Assembly (NCBI RefSeq): GCF_005405925.1
Contig: NZ_BJHV01000002.1
Location: forward strand, 1 to 64,000
Length of the DNA: 64,000 nt
Direction: 5' to 3'
Origin: Streptomyces antimycoticus
Lineage (GTDB): Bacteria > Actinomycetota > Actinomycetes > Streptomycetales > Streptomycetaceae
Shown: one piece after another, positions 17,418 to 25,670 of the stretch
Numbering within the stretch: position 1 is the stretch's first letter
Layout: every line of letters begins with the position of its first letter
Position numbers and translations under genes: made by a program
Notes under the pieces: model-generated
The model's database searches: none
What the model saw: the letters and a program-made list of their open reading frames with translations, nothing else
Told to the model about the DNA's origin: nothing

Positions 17418-17571
17418 ACCGGTTCCCCTCCATTGACGTGCCGGGCCACTGCGACCGGGCACTGGTTGAGAGGCTCAGCGGAGCGTCACCGTGTAACGCG
17501 TTGACAGGTTTTGTTGTCCCTTGGGGCGTGTCGGCTTCGGCATCGGGGCCAAGTGCACCGGTCACGGCATG

Positions 17572-17830
17572 TCGCCCTCCCATTCCCACCGCTTCGGATC
17601 GTCCGCCCGCAGCCCGTACAGAGCGCGGCCGCCAGCCTCATGCGCGCCGATCTCGGTGATCAGAGAGATGCTTCTTCTCTCAGCCGTTCGTCTGTCCACC
17701 GGGTCACGTGCGGTAGTAGTCCGTCCAGCGGCCCGGCCACCAGCTCCTGGTAGACGTTTCCCGGCTGCGGTTCGGGGGTCCTCATGGTCCGCTCCGTAGA
17801 CCCGTCGACGCGTCAGTTCATCCATACGCG
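17572..17830 (-). pseudogene. Frameshifted paralogue of the 6.4-kb small protein
   Basis: Three pieces in shifting frames rebuild the 6412-6687 family: RRRVYGADHED, then (other frame) PEPQPGNVYQELVAGPLDGL...TRWTDERLREEASL, then (first frame) SLITEIGAHEAGGRALYGLR to WEWEGDMP. Two one-base shifts, near 17775 and 17670, are required. Either a decaying copy or indel errors. Confidence 0.6.
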
Positions 17831-18010
17831 GCAGCTTCCCAACCGCCGCCGACACCGCTTGAGCGGTCTCCACGCCCACTTCCATGCCGGCGGGCTGATT
17901 CTTGCGCCCGGAAACGACGAGAGGCCCGGTTCTCTGCGAGCTATCGCAGAGAACCGGGCCTTCTCCTTAAGGTCACGGTGCAGTGGCGGCGCGACCCAGG
18001 TCTGGGGGCT

Positions 18011-18796
18011 TCATCGGGCAGGCGCCAGTTCGTGAGCAGCGCGGGTCCAGGGGAGGGCGAGGCCGTCGCCGGCGGCGCGGGGAACGAGGTGACCGTGCAG
18101 GTGAAGCACAGTCTGGGTGGCGGCCTCGCCGCAGGAGGTGAGGTAGTTCCACTGGCCGCCCAGCTGCTGAGCGAGTTCGGCGGCGCGCAGCTGCACGGTG
18201 GCGGCCATGACGGGGTCCGTCGTGAAGTCCTGGACGTGACCGCGGGACAGGACCAGGAGGTGGCCGTCGGTGCAGCCGCCGCTGCGGGGCACGATCGCGA
18301 GCGCGTCGGCCCATTCGTGGACGATCGTGGCCGGGGCGCCATCGTGGACGATGGCGCAGAAGGGACAGCCGAGCCGCGGGTGCTTACGGGAGACCGGTGG
18401 CCGGTGGATGTGGTGGTGGGTGACCGCGACGTGGGCGCCAGTCTCCCGCATGCGTCGGGCGATCGCGTCGGCCACGGCGGGTGCCCTGTGTTTGCCGTAC
18501 CAGCAGTTCACCAGGAGTTGGACCGGGCGGCTGTTCGCGGCGGCGCGCAGCGCGGTGAGTTCGTGGACGGCGTCGCCGATGATGCGGGCCGCGCCGGGTG
18601 TCGCCAGGACGTAGTCCCGTACGTCCGCGTCCTGTCCAGTCTGGCTGGCGATGATGTCGGTCAGGTTCGGGTCGTCGGGCGGGTTGAGTAAGGCGTCGGT
18701 CAGGTTGATAGCGAGGACGGCGGCGCGGTAGCGCGGGGGTGGCGGGTCCTGCCAGCGGGCGCCGAAGGAGTCGATGTACAGGTCAGGGGTCGTCAC
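18011..18796 (-). CDS. RapZ-C-like domain fused to a HIT-family hydrolase domain
   Basis: From the GTG at 18796 (GGAGA five bases upstream) the protein has two parts. Residues about 1-135 look like the RapZ C-terminal domain (NLTDALLNPPDDPNL, DADVRDYVLATPGA, VQLLVNCWYGKHRAPAVADA; RapZ-C binds nucleotides/RNA). Residues about 140-255 are a HIT protein: CPFCAIVHDGAPATIVHEW, then the triad motif HLHGHLVPR (H-x-H-x-H). HIT enzymes cleave nucleotide phosphodiester or phosphoramidate bonds. Standalone versions of each are known on Streptomyces elements, so the fusion is notable. An in-frame TTG at 18865 is a less likely start. Confidence 0.75.
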   Translation of the reverse strand: MTTPDLYIDSFGARWQDPPPPRYRAAVLAINLTDALLNPPDDPNLTDIIASQTGQDADVRDYVLATPGAARIIGDAVHELTALRAAANSRPVQLLVNCWYGKHRAPAVADAIARRMRETGAHVAVTHHHIHRPPVSRKHPRLGCPFCAIVHDGAPATIVHEWADALAIVPRSGGCTDGHLLVLSRGHVQDFTTDPVMAATVQLRAAELAQQLGGQWNYLTSCGEAATQTVLHLHGHLVPRAAGDGLALPWTRAAHELAPAR

Positions 18797-18861
18797 GGAG
18801 TCTCCAAGTTCATGCGGAGGAGAGGGTGGCGCGGCGTCGGGAGGCGCTGCGTTGAGGTGGG

Positions 18862-19137
18862 TCAACGAGCGGCGGGCACTGCGTTGGGCACTGGCTGCGG
18901 GGCGACCGCTGCGGGAACCGTGAGGGTGCAGCTCGGCTCGTGAACCCCCATGCGCCGGGCAAGGGCTTGGCGGGCGGCCAGGTCGTAGGTGGGGTCGTGT
19001 ACGAAATCAACGGCCTCACGGAGCTGCCCACGTACCTTCCGCAGTTCGTCCTCCGCCCTGCGGAGGTCAGTGGCCAGGCGTAAAGCATCCGGGCGGCGCA
19101 TGGGGTCGGGTTCTGCTACGGCGGAGGTTGTGGTCAT
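18862..19137 (-). CDS. Small coiled-coil hypothetical protein (91 aa)
   Basis: The ATG at 19137 has AAGGAGG nine bases upstream. MTTTSAVAEPDPMRRPDALR is followed by a heptad-like stretch (LATDLRRAEDELRKVRGQLR) and a second helix (LAARQALARRMG). It sits directly upstream of the RapZ-HIT gene on the same strand, probably one transcript. No family recognised. Confidence 0.6.
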   Translation of the reverse strand: MTTTSAVAEPDPMRRPDALRLATDLRRAEDELRKVRGQLREAVDFVHDPTYDLAARQALARRMGVHEPSCTLTVPAAVAPQPVPNAVPAAR

Positions 19138-19272
19138 CTGGTGGTGCCTCCTTGTGGGGTGGTGGGGCGCGCCGTTGCTGTCCAGGCGTGGGGCGCGCCC
19201 CACGTGCGTGTCGGTGGTGGGTCGTCTGGGCGGCCGGGCTCGATAGCTGTCAGCCGCCCCGGCAGGGCGGGT

Positions 19273-20151
19273 TCAGGCGGCGGTGGCTGTCGTACGGGCG
19301 GCGGCTCGCTGGGCGGTCTGTATCACGCGGCGACTCCATGCCTGGGCGGCCTGGGCGGGCGGGGTACCGCGCAGGGCCTCGCTGTAGAGCCAGCGGTCGC
19401 GCTGTCCGTCGCGGGTGTCGGCCTGGCGGGCGGTGCCGTAGGCGACGGCGGCGAGCTGCTGCCAGATCTCCGGAGGGTGCTGGGCGCGGCAGCGGGCGCA
19501 CAGGGGTTGGCCGATGACCGGGTCGGTCCGGATCGTGCAGCCGTCGGTGCAGGGGAAGTCCGGCAAGCAGTGGCAGGTGAAGCAGGAGCCGTCCTGGGTA
19601 GCCGGCCAGGTGCGTTCGCGCTCCAGGCGGAGGGGGTAGGCGGGGGCGGCGGGCCATTGGTGGGCGCAGGTCCGGCAGCGGTGGTAGTTGGCCCAGCCCG
19701 TGCGGCCGGGGCCGACCGCGCCGCGCGTGGACCGGCTGGGCTTGCCGCAGGCGGGGCATTCGGACTGGACGGCAACGTCTTCGTTGGCGAGCCATTCGAC
19801 GTTGATGAGTGTCGCGGGCTGCGCGTGTTCGGCGTCGGCGACCGCCTCCTCGTACTCCCAGTCGTAGGGATCTCCGTCGCCCCGGGTAGTGAGGATCCAG
19901 GTGTGTTTCGTGCTGAAGGGGATCAGATCGTCCAGTTCGCGGCTGGGCAGGATGCGGTGACCCCAGACGCGTCGGTTGTGGGCGTTCGTGACGGCCAGGA
20001 CGTGCCGGTCGGTGAGGTGGCCTAAGGCCAGCAGCCCTTCGCATTCCAGGCCGGTGGGGGTGACGGGGATGCCGTAGTGGGTGTCGAAGATGTCCTCGAT
20101 ACCGGTGAAGGAGAAGATCGCGCCGGGTTCGGCGTTGGTGAATGCGGTCAT
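19273..20151 (-). CDS. Cysteine-rich zinc-binding hypothetical protein (292 aa)
   Basis: Starts MTAFTNAEPGAIFSFTGIED at 20151. The N-terminal half is a compact alpha/beta domain. The C-terminal half has two cysteine clusters, SECPACGKP...YHRCRTCAHQW and CFTCHCLPDFPCTDGC...PLCARCRAQ, that look like zinc knuckles, then a helical tail. It probably binds nucleic acid, but the family is not recognised. A GC-rich hairpin (20188-20223) separates it from the preceding gene. Confidence 0.6.
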   Translation of the reverse strand: MTAFTNAEPGAIFSFTGIEDIFDTHYGIPVTPTGLECEGLLALGHLTDRHVLAVTNAHNRRVWGHRILPSRELDDLIPFSTKHTWILTTRGDGDPYDWEYEEAVADAEHAQPATLINVEWLANEDVAVQSECPACGKPSRSTRGAVGPGRTGWANYHRCRTCAHQWPAAPAYPLRLERERTWPATQDGSCFTCHCLPDFPCTDGCTIRTDPVIGQPLCARCRAQHPPEIWQQLAAVAYGTARQADTRDGQRDRWLYSEALRGTPPAQAAQAWSRRVIQTAQRAAARTTATAA

Positions 20152-20187
20152 GGGCCGTGGGCTCTTCCTTGTGCGGGAGACGGTGCG

Positions 20188-20223
20188 GCGGGGCGGCCGG
20201 GTCGGTGTCGACGGCCGCCCCGC
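20188..20223 (-). terminator. GC-rich hairpin
   Basis: A 12-bp perfect stem (GCGGGGCGGCCG / CGGCCGCCCCGC) with a 12-base loop between two minus-strand genes. Confidence 0.5.
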
Positions 20224-20263
20224 AGGCATGAGGGGGTGGTCCCGGCCGGAGCCGGGGGTGGGG

Positions 20264-20500
20264 TCAGTGGGCAGCGAGGGCGGCGCGGTGCTCCTGGCGG
20301 TGCGCGACAGCCGCGGGCTCGGCGAGGACCTTCACGTGGTGGGGTCGGCCGACGTCGCCGTGCTCGCTGCACACGACGGCGAACCGGTCCGGCCCGGGCA
20401 GCCGGACTCCGGGTCGCGGGGCTTCCCGGACGGTTTCACCGCGTGCTTGCAGGGGCTGTTGTTGGCGTGGCGTGGTTCGACGATGACGGTGATGCGGGAC
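20264..20500 (-). pseudogene. Small gene, apparently frameshifted
   Basis: The ATG at 20500 follows AAGGAG and reads MSRITVIVEPRHANNSPCKH in one frame. The stretch downstream that looks most protein-like is in another frame: GVRLPGPDRFAVVCSEHGDV, HHVKVLAEPAAVAHRQEHRA, stop at 20264. One shift would join them into about 78 aa. No family recognised. Confidence 0.4.
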
Positions 20501-20665
20501 ATCGAAGGCTCCTTGTCTGCGGGTGATGTGACGACGGAGCGCCGCGCCCGCATCGGAGGCGGGCACGGCGCTCGGGGCTGGTGCTCGGTGGTTCTGGTCA
20601 GTGCGCACGTCCATGACGAGGCGCGCGTGCTGCTCTGGGGGAGCTGTGCTGCGGCCTGGGGGGCG

Positions 20666-21130
20666 TCAGTGGGGACTGCTGTTTTCGTAGGCGTCGATGA
20701 GGTCGTCGATGGCGTCCGGGTTCGGTGCCTCGCCGACCCAGGCACCGTGCTCGGTGAAGACGGGCACGGCCGCGGTGTCGGCGTCGAACACGCACCGGTA
20801 GGGGCCGTACCGGTCGAGGACCATGCCGTGCAGGGCTCCCATCGGCGCGGCGGCCAGAACCTCCAGGGCATCGACGCTGAGATGGACGGGTGCGGCGGCG
20901 TCGTCGGGCTGGGTGAGGAAGCCCGCGGCGCGCAGCAGGTCGCCGGGCTGGACCTCGGTGAGCAGTGCCTGCGCGATGCGGGGGTCGCTGGTGGCGCAGG
21001 CCCAGACGACGTCGTCCGCGGCACTGTCGGTGGGGGAGACGATCAGCTGGAACTGGGCGGTGCTCGGACTGTCGCCGGGTGTGGGGAGGGTGTCGAGGTA
21101 GCCGTCGACGGCGGTGTGTGTGGTGTCCAT
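20666..21130 (-). CDS. Hypothetical acidic protein (154 aa)
   Basis: Begins MDTTHTAVDGYLDTLPTPGD. The ATG at 21130 overlaps the TGA of the Lsr2-type gene (TGATG), so its translation should be coupled to it. The protein is acidic and helical with a C-terminal AWVGEAPNPDAIDDLIDAYE. No recognised domain. Because the upstream gene is split by an IS element, expression of this gene may now depend on IS-derived transcription. Confidence 0.6.
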   Translation of the reverse strand: MDTTHTAVDGYLDTLPTPGDSPSTAQFQLIVSPTDSAADDVVWACATSDPRIAQALLTEVQPGDLLRAAGFLTQPDDAAAPVHLSVDALEVLAAAPMGALHGMVLDRYGPYRCVFDADTAAVPVFTEHGAWVGEAPNPDAIDDLIDAYENSSPH

Positions 21131-21251
21131 CAGCCCGCCTCGGTCAGGTTGGCGGCGGAGCGGGTGGCGTCGTAGGCGTCCAGGACGACCTTGGCCGGGG
21201 TGCCCCGGTCGGCGACTTGGTGGCCGTTGGCCCGGGCCCAGGTCCGGATAG

Positions 21252-22217
21252 ATGAATGAGTCCGATGTTCTCAGTGGTCGTAGGCGATCAGGGATCGTTT
21301 GATCTTGGCGCCGGTGGTCCAGTTGTGCCAGATGGCGGCGGCGAGGGCGAGGAGTCGTTGGCCGGTGCGGGCGAAGACTCCGGCCCGGGTTCTGCCGCCG
21401 TGTTGTTCCAGGCTGAGCTGCCCTTTGAGGGTGTCGATGACGGCTTCGATCCACTGGCGGACGCGGGCGAGGCGGCCGTGCCGGATCGGCTCGTCCTTGC
21501 GGTCCGGCCGTACCAGATGGACGCCCAGGCGCTCGGTGAGGAACGCCTCGAACTCCCGCCCGGCGAAGCCCTTGTCCGCAAGGATCACCTGCCCGCTGCG
21601 GAGGAGGTGGTGGTCGCGTTCCAGCAACGCGCACATCACCTCCCGCTCGCCGAGCTTGGGGTTGGCCAGGCACCAGGAGATCGGCATGCCCTCGGCGGTG
21701 GTCAGCAGGTAGAGCCGGAAGCCCCAGAAAAAGCGGGAGTGGCTGCGGCAGTAGCCGTATCCGGCGTGCCCGGCCAGGTCGGAGCGTTTGACCGTCTCGC
21801 GGGAGGCCGCACACGGCAGTGGGGTGGAGTCGATCAGCCGCAGGTCGTCGTGCCAGCTCGGCACCTGCCTGGCCAGTGCCTCGATCACGGTGCTGATCAG
21901 CGGTCCGGCGGCGTTGAGCCGCTTGTTGTAGGCGGACTGCTGGGGCAGGTAGCGAAACAAGTGCCCGAGCCGGGCGTGGGCGAAGCGAATCCAGTGCCGT
22001 GTGGAAGGGAAGCCCAGCAGGACCTGGGCAACCGCCAGGCACAGCAGTTCGGCGTCCGTCAGTTTTGGAGGTCGCCCGATCCGGCGACAGGGAGCCACAT
22101 GGTCGTCGATGAACACGTACAGTGCCGCCAGAAGGGCGTCCAGGCTGGTAGTCACACACGAGCCAACGGGCGCCCTTCGCCATAGTCGCGGCCAGCACAA
22201 AGATCGGACTCATTCAT
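21252..22217. mobile_element. IS982-family insertion sequence, complete
   Basis: 966 bp bounded by perfect 15-bp inverted repeats (ATGAATGAGTCCGAT at 21252-21266, its complement at 22203-22217) and by a 4-bp direct repeat ATAG (21248-21251 and 22218-22221). It carries one transposase gene on the minus strand and lies inside the Lsr2-type gene. The clean ends and perfect repeats suggest a recent insertion. Confidence 0.92.
21271..22155 (-). CDS. IS982-family transposase
   Basis: A 294-aa DDE transposase from the GTG at 22155; an ATG at 22200 is the alternative start. Diagnostic stretches are LYVFIDDHVAP, TDAELLCLAVAQVLLGFPST, HDDLRLIDSTPLPCAASRET, VKRSDLAGHAGYGYCRSHSR, FFWGFRLYLL and ILADKGFAGREFEAFL; the D of LIDST and of LADKG are the first two catalytic acids. 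The C-terminal DTLKGQLSLEQHGGRT is typical of this family in Streptomyces. The gene is intact. Confidence 0.9.
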   Translation of the reverse strand: MTTSLDALLAALYVFIDDHVAPCRRIGRPPKLTDAELLCLAVAQVLLGFPSTRHWIRFAHARLGHLFRYLPQQSAYNKRLNAAGPLISTVIEALARQVPSWHDDLRLIDSTPLPCAASRETVKRSDLAGHAGYGYCRSHSRFFWGFRLYLLTTAEGMPISWCLANPKLGEREVMCALLERDHHLLRSGQVILADKGFAGREFEAFLTERLGVHLVRPDRKDEPIRHGRLARVRQWIEAVIDTLKGQLSLEQHGGRTRAGVFARTGQRLLALAAAIWHNWTTGAKIKRSLIAYDH

Positions 22218-22935
22218 ATAGTGGCCAGCTCCTCCTTGCTGCGCCTGCCGGTAGAGGCCGGGGCGGGGGTGGGCGATGGGGACGTGGCGGTGCGGCCGCC
22301 GGTCTTCACCTCGCGCAGCTTCGCCTGTGCGGCTTCCAGTTCGGCTTTGGCCTTGGCGACCCGCTCTTCCGCGTCCTGCTGGGCGGCGTCGGTGGCGCGG
22401 CGTTCGGTCAGCTCGGTGAGGTCGCTGCGGACGCGGGCGGCCCGGTTACGGATGCTGGCGGCGGAGTGGTTCTCCGCCCAGGCGAGTAGCGGCTCAATGC
22501 CGTCGGTGCCTGCCGGGTCGTTGAGCGCCGGAACGGCTTCCTCCGGTGTAGTGGCACCGCCGTCCGCGGCGGGCAGGCCGGCGAGCTGTACGGCTTCAGT
22601 GAGTTCGCTCTCGGACAGTCCGAGTGTGCTGCGGACGTGCTCGGGGGTGTCGCCGTTGTTGAGCATGGAGGCAACTACAGCGGTGAAGGCTTCGGCGGAC
22701 ATGAGGTCTCCGGTAGTCGGGGCGTCGGTGGTGGGGAGGTGGGGGAGCAAGCGCACGAGGTCGTCTTCAGCGCAGGGCAGGCCGAGCGCGCCCAGCAGGT
22801 CGGCAAGGTCGTCCTTGTCGCGAGCGTGGTGGGCGACCACCACCGAGGCGGCGGTGCTCTGGTCACTGCCGAGCGGGCTGAGTTCGAAGGCCTCGGCTTC
22901 GAGGGCCTCTTTCATGTCGGTGAACACGGCCGCCC

Positions 22936-23115
22936 CTACGCGGCCCTGGTGCGGGGCTTGCGCTCCGCGAGGGCCAGAAGCTCACGGTTGCGCTTCTGCT
23001 CATCGGGGGTGAGTGGCCGGGGCTTCGCCGTGCCGCGCCGGCGCCAGTTCGGATGAGCGGGGGGTTCGGGGTAGGCGAGGGTGTGGTCGGCGTCGTGCTG
23101 CGGGTTGCTGCTCAT
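22936..23115 (-). CDS. Small basic protein (59 aa)
   Basis: The ATG at 23115 has CTGGAGG seven bases upstream. Reads MSSNPQHDADHTLAYPEPPA, then HPNWRRRGTAKPRPLTPDEQ and a basic helix to ARAA-type end (KPRTRAA). The stop at 22936-22938 is followed nine bases later by the start of the Lsr2-type gene, so it is part of that operon. Proline/arginine-rich; no family recognised. Confidence 0.6.
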   Translation of the reverse strand: MSSNPQHDADHTLAYPEPPAHPNWRRRGTAKPRPLTPDEQKRNRELLALAERKPRTRAA

Positions 23116-23135
23116 GGGGGCCTCCAGGTGGAGGG

Positions 23136-23417
23136 TCAGACGTGGTCGTCGGCTCGCTGGCGTTTGGGCTGGATGTCGGAGGCGAACCGGCCAAGGCGTC
23201 GGGCTTCGGTGGGGTTCGCGGCGATCCAGTCCTCAGCACACGCCTTGTGCACGGGCTCGCCGTAGTGGGAGCGCATGGGTGTGGGCTGGTCGCACAGCGC
23301 GCAGGGGCGGTCCTGCCAGCGGTCGAAGTGCTGGCTGTCGCGCCATTCGAGGAGTCCGCCGGGAGTCGGGATGAGGCCCGGCTCGAACAGCGGCTTCTTC
23401 TTGTGTCGCGTGCTCAC
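23136..23417 (-). CDS. Small CxxC protein (93 aa)
   Basis: Starts at GTG 23417, overlapping the stop of the ASCH-like gene (GTGA). Contains PCALCDQPTPMRSHYGEPVH, KACAEDW and IAANPTEARRLGRFASDIQP. The C-x2-C ... H-x2-C spacing could bind zinc, as in small HNH-like or treble-clef proteins, but no catalytic HNH is evident. Function unknown. Confidence 0.6.
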   Translation of the reverse strand: MSTRHKKKPLFEPGLIPTPGGLLEWRDSQHFDRWQDRPCALCDQPTPMRSHYGEPVHKACAEDWIAANPTEARRLGRFASDIQPKRQRADDHV

Positions 23418-23872
23418 GGCCGGAAGGCGGGCAGCTGCTGGAGCACCTGCGCCACCAGGTCCGGCGACGGCTTCCAGGGACCGAGCTGTCCGCCGGCGGG
23501 GACGGGCAGGGCGAGCTCCTGGACGTCGGCGAGTACCAGGTGCCACGCGCCGGCCTGCGCCCATTCCGTGCAGGGCGGGGAGCCTTCGGCGTCCTGGTGG
23601 CAGTCGGTGATGCGGGCGACTCCGATCACGGCGCCGGTCGGCATCTGGCGGCCGTGGATGGTGCGGGCGACCAGCGGGATGCGCAGCGCGGGCCGGTCGA
23701 TCTGCTGGCCCGCGTGCAGCAGCACCCAGCCCGGTTTCCATCCCGGCCTCCGCTTCCCGGAGCGGTTCTCGATCGTCTTGGTGCCGGTGAGGATGCAGGT
23801 GGCCCACGGCTGCTTGATGCTGATGCCGCGGATCCAGTCGCCTTCCGGCAGTACGGGCCTGGCGGTGCTCAT
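23414..23872 (-). CDS. ASCH/PUA-like domain protein
   Basis: A 152-aa protein from the ATG at 23872, overlapping the GGDEF gene stop (ATGA). The N-terminal RGISIKQPWATCILTGTKTI-ENRS and PGWVLLHAGQQID match the ASCH-type fold, in which 'IK.PWA..I..G.K..E.R' forms the RNA- or modified-base-binding cleft; GAVIGVARITDCH is the following strand. ASCH proteins bind or hydrolyse modified nucleosides or RNA. It is coupled to genes on both sides. Confidence 0.65.
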   Translation of the reverse strand: MSTARPVLPEGDWIRGISIKQPWATCILTGTKTIENRSGKRRPGWKPGWVLLHAGQQIDRPALRIPLVARTIHGRQMPTGAVIGVARITDCHQDAEGSPPCTEWAQAGAWHLVLADVQELALPVPAGGQLGPWKPSPDLVAQVLQQLPAFRP

Positions 23873-24543
23873 GCGGCTCGCCCCCACAGGTGCGTGCCCG
23901 GGCGTCCCGCGCGCCGGCCGTTGATGGACGGCAGCGTCGCGTGCTCTGTGGTGGCGAGGTGCGCGCGGCCGGAGTGCTTGCCGTCGTAGAGGGCCGCGTC
24001 GGCGGCCCGCTGCAGCAGGCGCAGGTCGCGGGTGCCGATCGTCTCTGGGGTCGCAGCGCCGGCCGAGGCGGCGACGTCGACGGCCAGGCCGTCCTCGAGG
24101 GTGACCGGGGTGTGCAGCATCCGCATCAGCTGCGCGAGGCGGACATCGCGGCGGCCGCGTGGCAGGGGCAGTACGACGGCGAACTCGTCACCGCCCAGCC
24201 TGCCGACCGAGGCGCGGGGCCCGGCCCAGGCCGTGAGCCGGTCAGCGGTCGCGCACAGCGCCGTGTCCCCGGCATGATAGCCAAACCAGTCGTTGACGTC
24301 CTTCAAGTGGTCCTGGTCGACCATGACCACGTATACGTCATCGCCGTGGCGGCGCAGTATCTGCCGAGACCGGGCGGTGTACGCGTCGCGATACAGCAGC
24401 CCGGTGAGCGGGTCCTTCTTCGCGGCGGCCAGGCGCCGGTGCAGGACGATGGCATGGACCGTCCAGCCGGTCACCGGGACGGCCGCGGTCAGTAACAGTG
24501 TGCGCTGCCCGATTCGGGCCTGTGCACGCGGGGCGGAGTTCAT
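23869..24543 (-). CDS. Membrane-anchored GGDEF protein (diguanylate cyclase)
   Basis: A 224-aa protein from the ATG at 24543. A single N-terminal membrane span (TLLLTAAVPVTGWTVHAIVL, about residues 14-34) is followed by a compact GGDEF domain: DPLTGLLYRDAY, VYVVMVDQDHLKDVND, GDTALCATADRL, and the intact signature GRLGGDEFAVVLP. With GG(D/E)EF and the metal-binding Asp preserved it should make cyclic di-GMP. An I-site RxxD is not obvious. It is first in a coupled minus-strand run with the ASCH-like and CxxC genes. A c-di-GMP synthase on a plasmid backbone could tie transfer or development to host signalling (inference). Confidence 0.85.
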   Translation of the reverse strand: MNSAPRAQARIGQRTLLLTAAVPVTGWTVHAIVLHRRLAAAKKDPLTGLLYRDAYTARSRQILRRHGDDVYVVMVDQDHLKDVNDWFGYHAGDTALCATADRLTAWAGPRASVGRLGGDEFAVVLPLPRGRRDVRLAQLMRMLHTPVTLEDGLAVDVAASAGAATPETIGTRDLRLLQRAADAALYDGKHSGRAHLATTEHATLPSINGRRAGRPGTHLWGRAA

Positions 24544-24582
24544 ACTGGGGCTCTCCCTCTCGTCTCGTACGGGATGGGTAGG

Positions 24583-24628
24583 CCCGGGACAGGCGGCTTG
24601 GTTGGACGCCGTTGGCGCCTGTCCCGGG
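24583..24628. terminator. Hairpin between the GGDEF gene and the 55-codon frame
   Basis: A 13-bp perfect stem (CCCGGGACAGGCG / CGCCTGTCCCGGG) with a 20-base loop. Confidence 0.5.
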
Positions 24629-24634
24629 ACGGAT

Positions 24635-24802
24635 CTACAGCTCGAAGTCGCCGTTGTCGGCGAGGCTGGTCTCGCATACGAACGCGTCGTTGTGACGCAT
24701 CCCGCACGGCCACAGCCCTGCGCAGGATGGTCGGCCTGACCACGTAACCGCTGTTGTTGAGCGTGCGACTGACCACGCGAACGGCCTTGCAGCCAGCGGC
24801 AT
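24635..24802 (-). CDS. Possible small protein (55 aa)
   Basis: An open frame from ATG 24802 ending ...CGMRHNDAFVCETSLADNGDFEL. The C-terminal 21 residues look protein-like and coding third positions are G/C-rich, but the ribosome-binding site is weak and no homologue is recalled. The hairpin at 24583-24628 lies just after its stop. Confidence 0.3.
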   Translation of the reverse strand: MPLAARPFAWSVARSTTAVTWSGRPSCAGLWPCGMRHNDAFVCETSLADNGDFEL

Positions 24803-24966
24803 CTCACGGCTAGCCAGGAGCGAGGCGACCGCAACACCACGTCACTGCGGGCTCTCCGACGGCTTACGCAGATGCCCGGGCTTCAGTGATCGTGGCCGGA
24901 CACGACGTCAGTACCTTTTGCATTAGCACATCCAGTAATGTGAACCGTTCATGACCTGGGGGGATT

Positions 24967-25670
24967 ATGCGATCCATATCAACCGTTAGCGCGGTATTAC
25001 TGGCCTGCCTGACGATGGGGACTGCCGTGGCTGGCTGCGCCGACGGCACAACCACAGAGAAGAAACTCTCTGCGAAGCAAATGCTCGACAACGCGAACAA
25101 GGCGATGAAAGCGCTCAAATCGGTGACGATCGACACAAACACTGTTGTGACTGACGGTGACGACGCTTCCACTCACCTGACGACCAATCTCAAAGACAGG
25201 TGCACGTCCACGACAACCTGGACCACAGGTGCCCGCCTCGAACAAATCCGCATCGGCGGAACTGACTACCTCCACGGCAACCGCTCTTACCTCGAACGCT
25301 GGTCAGGCCAGGACAGGCCCGCCCGAAGGGCCAGAATCACTGGGTGAAGGCTCCCGCCAGCGAAGCGAAAGAGGGAAACGGGATTCCCAAATGCACCTGG
25401 GACTTCGCCTCTTTTGGGGCAGCAACGAAGGTCACACCGGCCAAGATCAACGGCATTCCGGCGATTGCACTGGTGGTGACCGACGAGGCAGACAAGGGAG
25501 GCTCATACACCTTTCACATCGCCACCGGAGGCAAGCCATACATCCTCAATGTCGTCTACAAGGGCGCTGACTATTACAACACCACATCGTTCAGCGCCTT
25601 CGACAAGCCGATGGATGTGCGGCCTCCGGCGAAGACCGACATCCTCGACCCCAGCAGCACCAGCCACTGA
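24967..25670 (+). pseudogene. Lipoprotein gene with an internal frameshift
   Basis: The N-terminus is a lipoprotein signal: MRSISTVSAVLLACLTMGTA followed by VAGC, the lipobox cysteine at residue 23. The frame goes on through KKLSAKQMLDNANKAMKALK to LHGNRSYLERWSGQ and then goes wrong; a different frame takes over with KGQNHWVKAPASEAKEG, KCTWDFASFGAATKV and PYILNVVYKGADYYNTTSFS to the stop at 25670. One shift near 25305-25330 restores a secreted protein of about 235 aa of the Streptomyces 'LppX/LprG-like' lipoprotein type. The segment is less GC-rich than its neighbours, consistent with a different origin. A sequencing indel is an equal possibility. Confidence 0.7.

Larger units (their letters stand above)
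21130..22927 (-). pseudogene. Lsr2-type nucleoid protein gene split by an IS982-family element
   Basis: The N-terminal part (22927 down to 22222) is about 235 aa, starting at GTG, with GLPCAEDDLVRLLPHLPTTD, SLGLSESEL-like helices, a coiled coil (AEERVAKAKAELEAAQAKLR) and a linker ending STGRRSKEELAT. The C-terminal part resumes at 21251: IRTWARANGHQVADRGTPAK, VVLDAYDATRSA, stop at 21130-21132. That tail is the Lsr2 C-terminal DNA-binding helix pattern (I-R-x-W-A-R-x-x-G). Removing the IS and one copy of the ATAG duplication rebuilds ...EELATIRTWARANGH in frame. The intact protein would bind AT-rich DNA and silence acquired genes; here it is interrupted. Confidence 0.85.
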
